From assembly GCA_910576335.1 (NCBI GenBank), contig CAJTIU010000042.1, positions 1 to 36,833 on the forward strand: 36,833 nt of DNA. The letters run 5' to 3'. The notes beneath the pieces are model-generated. The model did no database searches. It was given only the letters and a program-made list of their open reading frames with translations, and was not told the origin of the DNA. Source of the stretch: Lachnospiraceae bacterium. Lineage in GTDB: Bacteria > Bacillota > Clostridia > Lachnospirales > Lachnospiraceae. Below, piece by piece: positions 21,607 to 29,298 of this stretch. Position numbers and translations under genes: made by a program. Position 1 is the first letter of the stretch. Every line of letters starts with the position of its first letter.

Positions 21607-21888
21607 TTATAGCTTATTGCAAGCAGAAAGTCAATAGCTATAAATACATACCATATTGCTGTGAGAATATCGAATCCTCACGGTGGGACTGTGTACTCAC
21701 TGTGCAATCCATATCCGCAGCAAAATGCCCACTCATGGCATTTTGTGAGCCTCGCCGAACCACGGACAACGATGTAAGGAGATTTAGTATCTTCTATATA
21801 TACACAGCCCCTCCTCTTGACAAACCCGTTTTAAATGAATATAATGTAGTTGTACGATAAGCACAATAATGGACATAGGAGGGACATT
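21607..21888. other. intergenic region with a perfect hairpin and gntR promoter
   Basis: No gene is seen. A perfect 9-bp hairpin CAAAATGCC / GGCATTTTG with a 7-nt loop is at 21721-21745, without a T-tract. The base composition around 21650-21780 differs from the AT-rich flanks and may mark a recombination joint. The gntR promoter is TTGACA (21817-21822), 17 bp, TATAAT (21840-21845). Confidence 0.5.
21817..21845 (+). promoter_or_regulatory. consensus sigma-A promoter of the gntR-ABC operon
   Basis: TTGACA and TATAAT, both perfect, with a 17-bp spacer. The transcription start would be about 35 bp before the GTG start codon. The YtrA-type GntR protein encoded next probably represses it. Confidence 0.85.
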
Positions 21889-22266
21889 GTGGAAATTATC
21901 ATAAGCAGCAATACGAGCAAGCCGATATATGAGCAGATAACTTCGCAGATAAAAGCCCTGATTATGAGCGGAGAATTACAAACAGGCGACCCTATTCCCT
22001 CTATGCGGGCGTTGGCAAAATCTATCCATGTAAGCGTGATTACCGTTCAAAAAGCGTATGAGGATTTACAAAGGGACGGATTTATTGAAACAACTATCGG
22101 CAGAGGAAGTTTTGTATCGGCACAGAATAAGGACTTTTATCAAGAGGAACAGCAGCGATTAGCAGAGGAACATTTACAGGAAGCCGCTGATATTGGACGA
22201 ACAAGCGGTATATCGTTGAAAAAACTGATTGAGCTTTTATCGCTTTTTTATCAAGAGGAGGAGTGA
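21889..22266 (+). CDS. GntR-family regulator, YtrA/YhcF type
   Basis: A 125-residue protein with an N-terminal GntR winged helix (PIYEQITSQIKALIMSGELQTGDPIPSMRALAKSIHVSVITVQKAYEDLQRDGFIETTIGRGSFV) and a short helical tail, the YtrA subgroup that controls adjacent ABC transporters. The start is GTG at 21889 with GGAGGGACATT upstream; an upstream ATG would add 13 residues without a binding site. It overlaps nothing but is two bases from the ATPase gene, so the three genes form one operon. Confidence 0.9.
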   Translation: MEIIISSNTSKPIYEQITSQIKALIMSGELQTGDPIPSMRALAKSIHVSVITVQKAYEDLQRDGFIETTIGRGSFVSAQNKDFYQEEQQRLAEEHLQEAADIGRTSGISLKKLIELLSLFYQEEE

Positions 22267-22268
22267 CT

Positions 22269-23129
22269 ATGGACGCTATTTTACAGGTTGAAAATCTGAC
22301 AAAACAGTACGTCGGTTTTATGTTAGACCATGTTTCGTTCTCTGTTCCCAAAGGAACTATCATGGGGCTTATTGGCGAAAATGGAGCCGGAAAAAGTACA
22401 ACGATCAATGAAATTCTTGACCTTATCCATAAAGACGATGGTACAGTTACTTTTTGGGGACAGGAATTATCCTCATCAAGTCAGCTTAAAGAGGATATAG
22501 GTGTTGTTTTCGACGACATCAATTTTTATGACACTTTGACTCCTGCCAAAGTCGGAAAAATCTCAAGTGCCGCCTATAAACAGTGGGACGAATATTTATA
22601 TCAGGGTTTTCTGAATCGCTTTCAGCTTCCATCAGATAAAGAGATTAAAACACTCTCCAAAGGAATGAAAATGAAATTGTGTATAGCCGTTGCGCTTTCC
22701 CATAAGCCAAAGCTGCTGATTTTAGATGAAGCTACCAGCGGTCTTGACCCTGTGATGCGGGATGATATTCTTGACGTATTTCTTGATTTTGTGCAGGACG
22801 AAAACCACTCCATTTTGATGTCGTCCCATATCACAACCGATTTAGAGAAGGTTGCAGATTACATTACTTTTATCCATCAGGGTAAAGTGCTTTTTTGTAA
22901 AACAAAAGACGAACTTCGTTACCACTATGGTATTATCCGTTGTGGAGCTGCAATGTTAGATCAGCTCGATAAAGATGAGATTTTGGCATACCGAAAAGAT
23001 GATTACCAATGGAATGTGCTTGTAGCAGATAAAGGAAAAGCCAGAAGAAAATATAAAAATGCAGTAGTGGACGACGCAACAATCGACGATATTCTGCTGC
23101 TGTATGTGAAAGGAGAGCAAGCCAGATGA
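22269..23129 (+). CDS. ABC transporter ATP-binding protein (GntR operon)
   Basis: A 286-residue ATPase of the YtrB/YhcH type. Walker A is GENGAGKST, the signature is LSKGMKMKL, Walker B is LLILDEATSGLDP and the switch is SSHI. The ATG at 22269 has GAGGAGG seven bases upstream and is preferred to the GTG at 22263 that overlaps that site. It couples (4-bp overlap) to the permease gene at 23126. The permease is truncated, so the transporter is probably non-functional. Confidence 0.9.
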   Translation: MDAILQVENLTKQYVGFMLDHVSFSVPKGTIMGLIGENGAGKSTTINEILDLIHKDDGTVTFWGQELSSSSQLKEDIGVVFDDINFYDTLTPAKVGKISSAAYKQWDEYLYQGFLNRFQLPSDKEIKTLSKGMKMKLCIAVALSHKPKLLILDEATSGLDPVMRDDILDVFLDFVQDENHSILMSSHITTDLEKVADYITFIHQGKVLFCKTKDELRYHYGIIRCGAAMLDQLDKDEILAYRKDDYQWNVLVADKGKARRKYKNAVVDDATIDDILLLYVKGEQAR

Positions 23130-23716
23130 AAAGCCTTATTTTGAAAGATTTATTCAATATCGGCCACAATGCGAAATCCATGCTGTTCATTCTCGTGGTT
23201 TTTGCCGTTGCGCTTATCCCATTTTCCGACGTAGAGGGATATATATTTGTATGTGCAATTTTGTGCAGCATGATGATTGTAACAACCTTTTCTTTTGATG
23301 ACAATTCCAAATGGACGCGATATGCCATGATAATGCCTGTTTCAAAGAAGGAATTAGTGGTCGGGAAATTTGTTGTATTAGCAATCTTTTGTGCTGTCGG
23401 CAGCCTGTTTGGTCTGGTGATTGGTTCCATCAGTGGATTTGCTATGAGAAAAATCACTTTTGACTTCGCGGGAATTGGAGAGCTGTTATTTTTGGCTTTG
23501 GCAGCATGGGTGATCTCCCTGATCTTTGGAAGTATGTCAATCCCTCTTGTGTTCAAATTCGGAGCCGAAAAAGGCCGTGTGCTGCTGTTAGTATCATTCC
23601 TCATTCCGGCAGGGATTTGTTTTGGGATATACCAGCTTCTTACCATACTGGGAGTTGAATTGACAGACCAGCTTGTGTTTATCCTTCTGTGCTGTTCTCC
23701 GCTCCCGGTTTCTTGA
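23126..23716 (+). pseudogene. ABC-2 permease, 3' end replaced by a vanX fragment
   Basis: A permease of the ABC-2 type with membrane segments at about 18-34, 39-54, 82-108, 115-136 and 143-175. Codons up to about LVFILLCC (near 23700) look native. The last residues PLPVS and the stop come from antisense vanX sequence, so the final membrane helix and C-terminus are lost. It is the third gene of the gntR operon. The join coincides with the vanX fragment on the other strand (23702-23803), which makes this a rearrangement breakpoint rather than a natural end. Confidence 0.75.
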
Positions 23717-23803
23717 TTCTTCCTCTGTCAATCCGCTTGCAGCGTGATGGGAATGTTCATCCATAAAGTCAAAATCTCCGCCCATTGGAACAAGCAAACC
23801 GGT
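23702..23803 (-). pseudogene. vanX: vanX central fragment (D,D-dipeptidase)
   Basis: Read on the minus strand, about 33 codons give LLVPMGGDFDFMDEHSHHAA followed by SGLTEEESRNRE. This matches the central part of VanX dipeptidases (LVPMGSRFDFMDERSHHAANG in VanA-type VanX). The upstream zinc-binding SxHxxGxAxD region and the downstream Glu/His catalytic EWWH motif are absent on either side. It is a fragment detached by 2.3 kb from the N-terminal piece at 26094-26251 and joined to the ABC permease. Confidence 0.85.
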
Positions 23804-23851
23804 AAGCCAATTGGGGGCTTACCACCCTTGATTGATTAAAAGCAAAATAAA

Positions 23852-23907
23852 GAAATACCGTCAATGGCAGTGCTTGCACTGTTCATCAAGACCATGGACG
23901 GTATTTC
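23852..23907 (-). terminator. long hairpin downstream of mgtE
   Basis: An 11-bp perfect stem GAAATACCGTC (23852-23862) / GACGGTATTTC (23897-23907), continued by GG/CC, encloses a second hairpin CAGTGC-TT-GCACTG (23868-23881). On the minus strand it runs into TTTATTTTGCTTTT. It fits a terminator about 50 bp past the mgtE stop. Confidence 0.65.
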
Positions 23908-23959
23908 GTGTTTTGTTATTGATATTTTTAGTTTCTTATGGAACGCCATTCAATGTTGC

Positions 23960-25372
23960 TTAGGCTATATGCATAATGTTCAGTAAAATAAGCCAAGACA
24001 AACCATAGTATGATACAACTGCAACAAGGTCATTGATAGTCGTAATCAACGGACCAGACGCAACCGCAGGATCAACACCGATTTTTTTGAGGAAGATTGG
24101 AATAACAGTACCCGATAAAGAGGATATCATCATTGCAAGGATCATTGCAATTCCAAGGCAACCGGCAACTGCAAAAGAGAAATATGGGGCATTTCCCTTT
24201 ATACACAGGTATCCACCAATCGCAACAAAGGATAATACTCCCAAAATCAAGCCATTCAGAAAACCGATACGAACTTCTTTCCATACAAGCATAGTTTTCT
24301 GTTTATGGTCGATTTGTACATCCATCAAAACACGAATGGCAACAGCTAAGGACTGAGTTCCTACATTACCTGCCATACCCAAAATAAGAGATTGAAAACA
24401 CATAATGATCGGTATCTGTGCAACAATGGATTCAAAGAGTCCTACTGTTGCTGAAACGCCTAATCCTAATACCAATAAAATACTCAACCAAGGAATTCTT
24501 TTTTTGATACTCAAAAAAATCGGCTCCGCTAAATCTTCCTCTGAAGGCAGACCACCCAATTTTACATAATCCTCATTGAGTTCTTCTCCAAGGATTTCAA
24601 TAAAATCGTGTGAAGTCACAACGCCGAGCAGTTTGTTTTCGTCATCCAACACAGGGATTGAGTTTTCAGAGTAATCACGCAGGAAAGGAATACAATCTTG
24701 TATTTCCATTTTTGCATACAAATACGGGTAGGACAGTGTCGTAATGTCAGAAAGCGGTGTGTTTTCACGTGCAATGATTAAATCCTTTAAGTCAATGGCA
24801 CCGCAAAAGGTTTTGTTTTCGTCTACCACGTACAAAGTGGAAATATTGTCATTTTCCGCTGCTTGACAAATCAATTCCGACATAGCTACCTTTACGGTAG
24901 AGTTGTTCGATACAGCAATAAAGTTCGTTGACATTTTGCTGCCGATTTCATCTTCGTCAAAAGAACTGATTAACTTAATTTCAGCCCGAATATCCGGTCG
25001 TAACAGATCCAGTAAAGTTGTCCGATTTTCTTTGGAAAGGTTTTGGAGCAATTCCACTGCTGAAGATGTTTCCATAAAGGAAAGAACTTCTGTTTTTTGA
25101 TTGATTCCTAATAATTCAAAATAAGAATCATTGTGTTCCGCATATTCCAGAACATTAGCAATATTCTCCGGCTGCATAATGCGGAATAAACGCTGACACT
25201 CCTCTTTGGTAAGCCAGGTAAGCGTAGCGGCAATGTCTTTTTCGTGATATTCGCCGATTGCCTCTCGCAATTTCCCAGGAGTCAGATTGCTTCGGATAAT
25301 GCTGATGATTTCAGAAGCAAACTCAGAAATTGATGCATTTGTGGTTACTGGAATGAAAGTATTCTTGTTCAT
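23960..25372 (-). CDS. mgtE: magnesium transporter MgtE
   Basis: A 470-residue MgtE protein. It has an N-terminal superhelical domain (about 20-150), two CBS domains (about 155-285, with ISTLYVVDENKTFCGAIDLKDLI and SIPVLDDENKLLGVVTSHDFI) and a C-terminal five-helix pore (about 310-468; GMAGNVGTQSLAVAIRVL, ASGPLITTINDLVAVVSYYGL). The pore Asn/Asp residues are kept. Magnesium binding to the cytoplasmic domains gates the channel (family knowledge). The start at 25372 follows AAAGGAGG; a longer form to 25420 would add an unconserved basic leader. It carries its own leader with a hairpin and small ORF. It lies between the two vanX fragments. Confidence 0.92.
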   Translation of the reverse strand: MNKNTFIPVTTNASISEFASEIISIIRSNLTPGKLREAIGEYHEKDIAATLTWLTKEECQRLFRIMQPENIANVLEYAEHNDSYFELLGINQKTEVLSFMETSSAVELLQNLSKENRTTLLDLLRPDIRAEIKLISSFDEDEIGSKMSTNFIAVSNNSTVKVAMSELICQAAENDNISTLYVVDENKTFCGAIDLKDLIIARENTPLSDITTLSYPYLYAKMEIQDCIPFLRDYSENSIPVLDDENKLLGVVTSHDFIEILGEELNEDYVKLGGLPSEEDLAEPIFLSIKKRIPWLSILLVLGLGVSATVGLFESIVAQIPIIMCFQSLILGMAGNVGTQSLAVAIRVLMDVQIDHKQKTMLVWKEVRIGFLNGLILGVLSFVAIGGYLCIKGNAPYFSFAVAGCLGIAMILAMMISSLSGTVIPIFLKKIGVDPAVASGPLITTINDLVAVVSYYGLSWLILLNIMHIA

Positions 25373-25447
25373 TGTTTGTGCCTCCTTTACACGAATTCGT
25401 AATGGCAGGCGTGCAAACATTCATTGATAGCTAAAAATGGGCATAAA

Positions 25448-25529
25448 AATACCATTGTTAGTCACAAGTAAACATCTACACAGCCTGTTTCTGTTTGTGT
25501 AGAGTTGTGTTGAAGCAAACAATGGCATT
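25448..25529 (-). terminator. attenuator-like hairpin in the mgtE leader
   Basis: On the minus strand AATGCCATTGTT (25529-25518) pairs with AACAATGGTATT (25459-25448; 11 of 12 Watson-Crick plus one G-T), around an inner stem CTACACA/TGTGTAG (25502-25496, 25482-25476), and is followed by TTTTTATG. It lies between the leader ORF and mgtE and would stop transcription unless disrupted. Confidence 0.55.
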
Positions 25530-25551
25530 CAAATATTTTCAAAAAACGCAG

Positions 25552-25641
25552 TTAGAACACAGACAGCAAGTTGACATACGATCTCTGAAAATATAGGAAT
25601 ACCATATTCATCTTGTTACAACTGCAACTACTACTGTCCAT
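25552..25641 (-). CDS. 29-residue leader peptide of mgtE
   Basis: A small ORF MDSSSCSCNKMNMVFLYFQR followed by SYVNLLSVF, with GAGGTGAGAAT before the ATG. It ends 23 bp before the attenuator-like hairpin upstream of mgtE. The layout suggests that translation of the peptide influences transcription into mgtE, as known for MgtA-type leader ORFs in other bacteria. Translation is inferred only from the binding site and position. Confidence 0.45.
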   Translation of the reverse strand: MDSSSCSCNKMNMVFLYFQRSYVNLLSVF

Positions 25642-25767
25642 ATTCTCACCTCACATTTATTATTTGGCATTATACCGCAATTATTATACTAAGATTACAC
25701 CCAAATGTCAAGCTATATGATTTATGAAGTTTAATTCCAATTTGTTCAATTCTATAAACTGGGATTT
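25642..25767. other. AT-rich spacer between mgtE leader and MBL fragment
   Basis: This very AT-rich stretch carries the likely minus-strand mgtE promoter (for example TTGACATTTGGG-type sequence around 25690-25710) and no gene. It may mark one side of the mgtE insertion. Confidence 0.35.
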
Positions 25768-26090
25768 TTATAACCAAACTCCCCAATCACCATAATTAAA
25801 TGTGCCACTGCCATGACAAAGTTTCCCATTTTCCTTGAGTTCCTCAAATGCTTTTCGCATACGGATTAAAATTTCCGGCTGTATATCCAATGAATGATGT
25901 GCGGGGAATACTTTTTTTACTGGCAATGCAGAAATCTTTTTCAATGAAGCAAGATATGCTTCAGGGTCAGTAGAAGGATAATATGCAAACAGTATATCTT
26001 TATATACCAAATCGCCAGTAAATAAGTATCCTTTGTCTTTTTCCCAAAAGCACAAATGCCCTGGTGAATGTCCCCAGGTGTATGCAGCAC
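25768..26090 (-). pseudogene. metallo-beta-lactamase-fold hydrolase, C-terminal fragment
   Basis: Only the C-terminal half of an MBL-fold enzyme is present: LHTPG, then HSPGHLCFWEKDKGYLFTGD, then VYKDILFAYYPSTDPEAYLASL and KKVFPAHHSLD. The second and third metal sites (HSPGH, GD, AHH) are recognisable. The N-terminal HxHxDH half is missing, and a 2-nt surplus between HTPG and HSPGH (GGGGACAT) breaks the frame. The 5' end is fused to the vanX N-terminal codons near 26090-26097. It is a relic with no start codon of its own. Confidence 0.8.
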
Positions 26091-26093
26091 TTC

Positions 26094-26251
26094 ACTTTGC
26101 GTAAAGCAGCTCCCAACTCTTTCGTTCCCACAATACGGTTTACCGTATATCCGTCCACCGGTTTACCAGTGAAATTATCCCATGTGGCATATTTGGCGTC
26201 CCAACGGACACCGGGCAGCATTTCATCTAAAAAAACAAAGTTCTTTTCCAT
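26094..26251 (-). pseudogene. vanX: vanX N-terminal fragment (D-Ala-D-Ala dipeptidase)
   Basis: About 52 N-terminal codons of VanX remain, six bases after the vanD stop and behind AGGAGGTAAACACG. MEKNFVFLDEMLPGVRWDAK and the following YATWDNFTGKPVDGYTVNRIVGT match VanX closely. After LRKVK the frame enters the MBL-fold relic. Intact VanX is about 202 residues and needs His, Asp and Glu zinc/catalytic residues from position 116 on, all absent here. Without VanX the cell cannot remove D-Ala-D-Ala, so resistance is expected to be lost unless another VanX is supplied. Confidence 0.9.
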
Positions 26252-26256
26252 CGTGT

Positions 26257-27288
26257 TTACCTCCTGAGAGCCAGTTCAATCAAACGGTCAATGAGTTCCG
26301 AAAGGGGAAAGCCTGCCGCAGTCATCATGCGAGGATAGCGGCTATACGAAGTAAAACCAGGCATGGTATTCACTTCATTGAGGACAATTTGCCCGTCCTC
26401 CCGCAAAAACAGGTCAATGCGGGCCAAGCCTCTGCACCCAAGTGTCTGATAAATCTTCTTAGCTGTTTCCTGAATCTGTTCCCTTACCTTTGCCGGAAGG
26501 TCAGCCGGGACTTGAATCGTTGCGTTTTCAGATCCCTTTTCAGGCTGTGCTTCCTGATGAATCTTAAAAAAGCCGTGTTTCAGACGGATCTGATCAATCT
26601 CGCCGACAATCAGATCCGTGCCGGTTCCCAATACGGCGCAGCCGACCTCACTTCCAGAAACGGCCTGCTCGATCAATACTTTTCTGTCGTATTGCCTTGC
26701 TTCGTTTATGGCTGCGCATAAATCCTCCGCTTTATCTACTTTATTTACTCCAAAAGAAGAACCAGAGCGTGCAGGCTTCACAAAAAGAGGAAAAATAAAG
26801 CACTCGGTTTTCGGGTTGTCACCGTCCTGGATAATCTGAAAATCAGGGACTTCAATACCTGCATTTTTTACAGTGGTATAAGCAAGCGATTTGTCCATGC
26901 AAATCACAGAACTTTGAATATCACAGCCAACATAGGGAATACCCGATAATTCGAGCAGACCTTGTATTGATCCATCTTCCCCAAATTTTCCATGAATGAT
27001 TGGAAACACTACATCCACAGACTGGGTTTCATATCTATCCTTTTTTTGTATCAGAAAACCATGCGTATTTCTGCCCGGTGAAAAAATAACCGGATATTTT
27101 GCATATTGTTCCCAATCCAGGCAAGGCTTTTCACACAATTTCCAAACGCCGGATTTTGTGATCCCGATATAAAAAGGCTGATATTTTTCCGTATCAATTT
27201 TTGCCGCAAGCACCATTGCAGATTTTATTGATACAGTATGTTCTTCTGAGCAGCCCCCAAACAGGACCGCAACGATAATCCTATACAT
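26257..27288 (-). CDS. vanD: VanD-type D-alanine--D-lactate ligase
   Basis: A 343-residue ATP-grasp ligase, the known VanD length, making D-Ala-D-Lac for glycopeptide-resistant cell-wall precursors. Visible signatures are AVLFGGCSEEH (7-17), FPIIHGKFGEDGSIQGLLELSGIPYVG, FVKPARSGSSFGVNKV, the D-lactate specificity loop FFKIHQEAQPEKGSEN (with the VanA-class His of IHQE) and LNEVNTMPGFTSYSRYPRMM. The sequence is closer to VanD than to VanA. The start at 27288 follows AAGGAG and overlaps the vanH stop by 8 bp. All catalytic segments look intact. Confidence 0.94.
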   Translation of the reverse strand: MYRIIVAVLFGGCSEEHTVSIKSAMVLAAKIDTEKYQPFYIGITKSGVWKLCEKPCLDWEQYAKYPVIFSPGRNTHGFLIQKKDRYETQSVDVVFPIIHGKFGEDGSIQGLLELSGIPYVGCDIQSSVICMDKSLAYTTVKNAGIEVPDFQIIQDGDNPKTECFIFPLFVKPARSGSSFGVNKVDKAEDLCAAINEARQYDRKVLIEQAVSGSEVGCAVLGTGTDLIVGEIDQIRLKHGFFKIHQEAQPEKGSENATIQVPADLPAKVREQIQETAKKIYQTLGCRGLARIDLFLREDGQIVLNEVNTMPGFTSYSRYPRMMTAAGFPLSELIDRLIELALRR

Positions 27289-28252
27289 TTCCAAGACTCC
27301 TTTCAAAGTTCAGACAATTCCGAATTGTATTACTCACTGTGTCAACTAACACCCGGTCCGTATGGTAGGCCGTATGCGGCGTAACGATCACATTCGGCAT
27401 CCTTTGGAGAACTGATAAAAAGGGATGTTCTAACGCCTTGTGTGTGCAGTCATAATAAAAAATCCCTTCTTCGCCTTCCAGTACATCCAAGGCGGCGCCT
27501 CCAATTTTCCCATCTGCCAGTACGTCTACTAATGCCTCGGTGTCCACCAAAGCGCCCCGTGCGGTATTGACAAGAAGCGCCTCTTTCTTCATCATTTCTA
27601 ATTGTTTACGACCAATCATATGAAAAGTATCTTCTGCCAGCGGAACATGAAGCGTAATGATGTCGCTTCTTTGTAGCAGCTCACAAAATGAAACATAATC
27701 TGCTCCGGCTTTATGATTGCGGTCATATGCCAGCACCGTACAGCCAAATCCTTTCAAGCGTTCCATAACAGCCTGTCCGATCCGTCCTGTCCCTAATACG
27801 CCAACCGTCATATCCCGCAATTCCTTCCCGCGAAGGCTATTCAGGCAATAATCCTGTTTTTCAGTTCTGTGTATTACGGATTTTGTTCCACGCATCAGCA
27901 TAAGCATCAGCATGATGGCATAGTCGGCGACGCTCCCCGGTGAGTATGCAACTGTGCCGATGGTCATTCCCATTTGCCCGGCTGCCTGTATATCAATATG
28001 GTTGAAACCGATACTCCGGGTGCAGATATATTTTACGCCGACGTTTTTCAGCGCAAGAAGGAGAGGTTCCGATAACTCCGCTTTATGGCTTATGCTGATA
28101 CACTGGCATCCTTCAGCAAATTTTGCATTGTTTTCCGATACTGCTTCTCCTATGAGTGAGACCGTAACGCCAAATTCACGGGAAAGTTTATGGAAAACCG
28201 CCGCTTCGTCCGGCTCACATCCAAAAACAGTAATATCAATCTTTTTCTTCAT
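27281..28252 (-). CDS. vanH: VanH-type D-lactate dehydrogenase
   Basis: A 323-residue D-2-hydroxyacid dehydrogenase reducing pyruvate to D-lactate, the substrate of the adjacent ligase. It has the NAD-binding motif GVLGTGRIGQ, the substrate Arg/Glu region NTARGALVDTEAL and ALDVLEGEEG, and the catalytic His of VIVTPHTAYHT. The early CTRSIGFNHID and YSPGSVADYA segments are VanH/LdhA-like. The start at 28252 (MKKKIDITVFG) follows AAGGAGGGAACC; longer readings would run into vanY. It is overlapped by vanD at its 3' end. Confidence 0.92.
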   Translation of the reverse strand: MKKKIDITVFGCEPDEAAVFHKLSREFGVTVSLIGEAVSENNAKFAEGCQCISISHKAELSEPLLLALKNVGVKYICTRSIGFNHIDIQAAGQMGMTIGTVAYSPGSVADYAIMLMLMLMRGTKSVIHRTEKQDYCLNSLRGKELRDMTVGVLGTGRIGQAVMERLKGFGCTVLAYDRNHKAGADYVSFCELLQRSDIITLHVPLAEDTFHMIGRKQLEMMKKEALLVNTARGALVDTEALVDVLADGKIGGAALDVLEGEEGIFYYDCTHKALEHPFLSVLQRMPNVIVTPHTAYHTDRVLVDTVSNTIRNCLNFERSLGNV

Positions 28253-28271
28253 TGGTTCCCTCCTTAGTATT

Positions 28272-29174
28272 CTATTGGTTTTTAATTGCGTCGATAATAT
28301 CAATGCTGTCCTGGAATCTGTCGTCCTCAGTGGAGCCCATGACTGCACAGATATAGGTGTTCCCGTTAATGACAGCAGCAGAAACGATACAGGCGCCGCC
28401 GAGGCTGCTGGTTCCCGTTTTTAGGCCGATCACTTCTGGCCGGTAATATTTGCTGCCCGGATTGAGAAGTTCATTTGTATTTTTGTATGTGACCTCCCGG
28501 CCATTGGTCCATCTTTCATAAGACGAATAGGTTGCCACGATATCTGAAATACATGGGTCATCCAAACATGCCTCTGCAATAATGGCAAGATCATAGGCCG
28601 TGGTATACTGTCCATCGGCGTCATATCCGTCCGGGACTACAAAATTCGAGTTTTCCGCTCCAAGCGATTTTGCCTTTTGGTTAACTTTATCCATGAACAC
28701 ATCAATGGATTGTGCATTTGACAGGCCGTTATCTCCGGTAATTTTCTTTCCCGTATTCACTGCAAGCGTATACGCTGCATCATTGCCGGAAGGAAGCATA
28801 AGGGCAATTAAGAGCTGTCTGACGGTCAGAGTATCACCCTTCATAAGCCAGGCTCTTGACGAATCATCATGCATCATTTCGATCTCTGCGCCTACCCTCA
28901 TTTCATCGTCCGGGGAACAGTAGTCCAGTACGGTCAAAGCTGTAATCATTTTAGCCGTGCTGGCCGGCCCAAAAGAAAAAGATTCATTGTTTTGAGTAAC
29001 TTTTTCTCGGGGATAGGGGATTCTTTGCCGCTCCTTACCAGATTCACAATTCCCAATGCTGCAACGGCTATGAGTAAACAAAGCACAATACATACAGCTT
29101 TGTAATAGACTCTTTTTTTTTGATTTTCTCCTGTTCCTGTTGTCGTAGTTTCCGTTATTGTTTTGATATTCCAT
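28272..29174 (-). pseudogene. vanY: VanY(D)-type D,D-carboxypeptidase with frame disruptions
   Basis: The catalytic part is a serine D,D-carboxypeptidase of the penicillin-binding type: GPASTAKM (SxxK), LPSGNDAAY (SxN) and GLKTGTSS (KTG). VanY of the VanD type belongs to this class (known). It would trim D-Ala from pentapeptide precursors. The ATG at 29174 has AAGGAGTTT upstream. After KSKKK a nine-A run (29121-29113) shifts the frame: the hydrophobic membrane anchor (VYYKAVCIVLCLLIAVAALG) is in the +1 frame, and the SxxK frame is regained near 28995-29010. The anchor-to-SxxK distance also seems short. The gene is probably inactive or mis-anchored, unless this is a sequencing error. Confidence 0.72.
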
Positions 29175-29201
29175 CGTTATCTTAAACTCCTTTCTGGAAG
29201 T

Positions 29202-29249
29202 AAAAAAATCGCTCCACCCGATATATAGCATATCAGAATGGAGCGATTT
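29202..29249 (-). terminator. terminator between vanRS and vanYHD
   Basis: On the minus strand AAATCGCTCCA (29249-29239) pairs perfectly with TGGAGCGATTT (29216-29206), and the second arm runs on into TTTTAC. It lies 50 bp after the vanS stop and just before vanY, so vanRS and vanYHD(X) are separate transcription units. Confidence 0.75.
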
Positions 29250-29298
29250 ATGTTTTCGCTTTCCTTTGCGGATAATATATGATTTTTAACGGACTTTC

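Noticed and set aside
22933-23646. A 237-residue minus-strand ORF
   Set aside because: It lies antisense to the GntR-operon ATPase and permease, which have clear motifs, binding sites and coupling; the antisense product has no recognisable domain.
25373-25700. M-box (Mg) riboswitch upstream of mgtE
   Set aside because: I could not match the conserved core of the M-box; only a leader ORF and a terminator-like hairpin are supported.
29105-29125. Programmed frameshifting in vanY
   Set aside because: Two separate frame changes would be needed and the segment between anchor and SxxK looks shortened, so decay or a homopolymer error is simpler.
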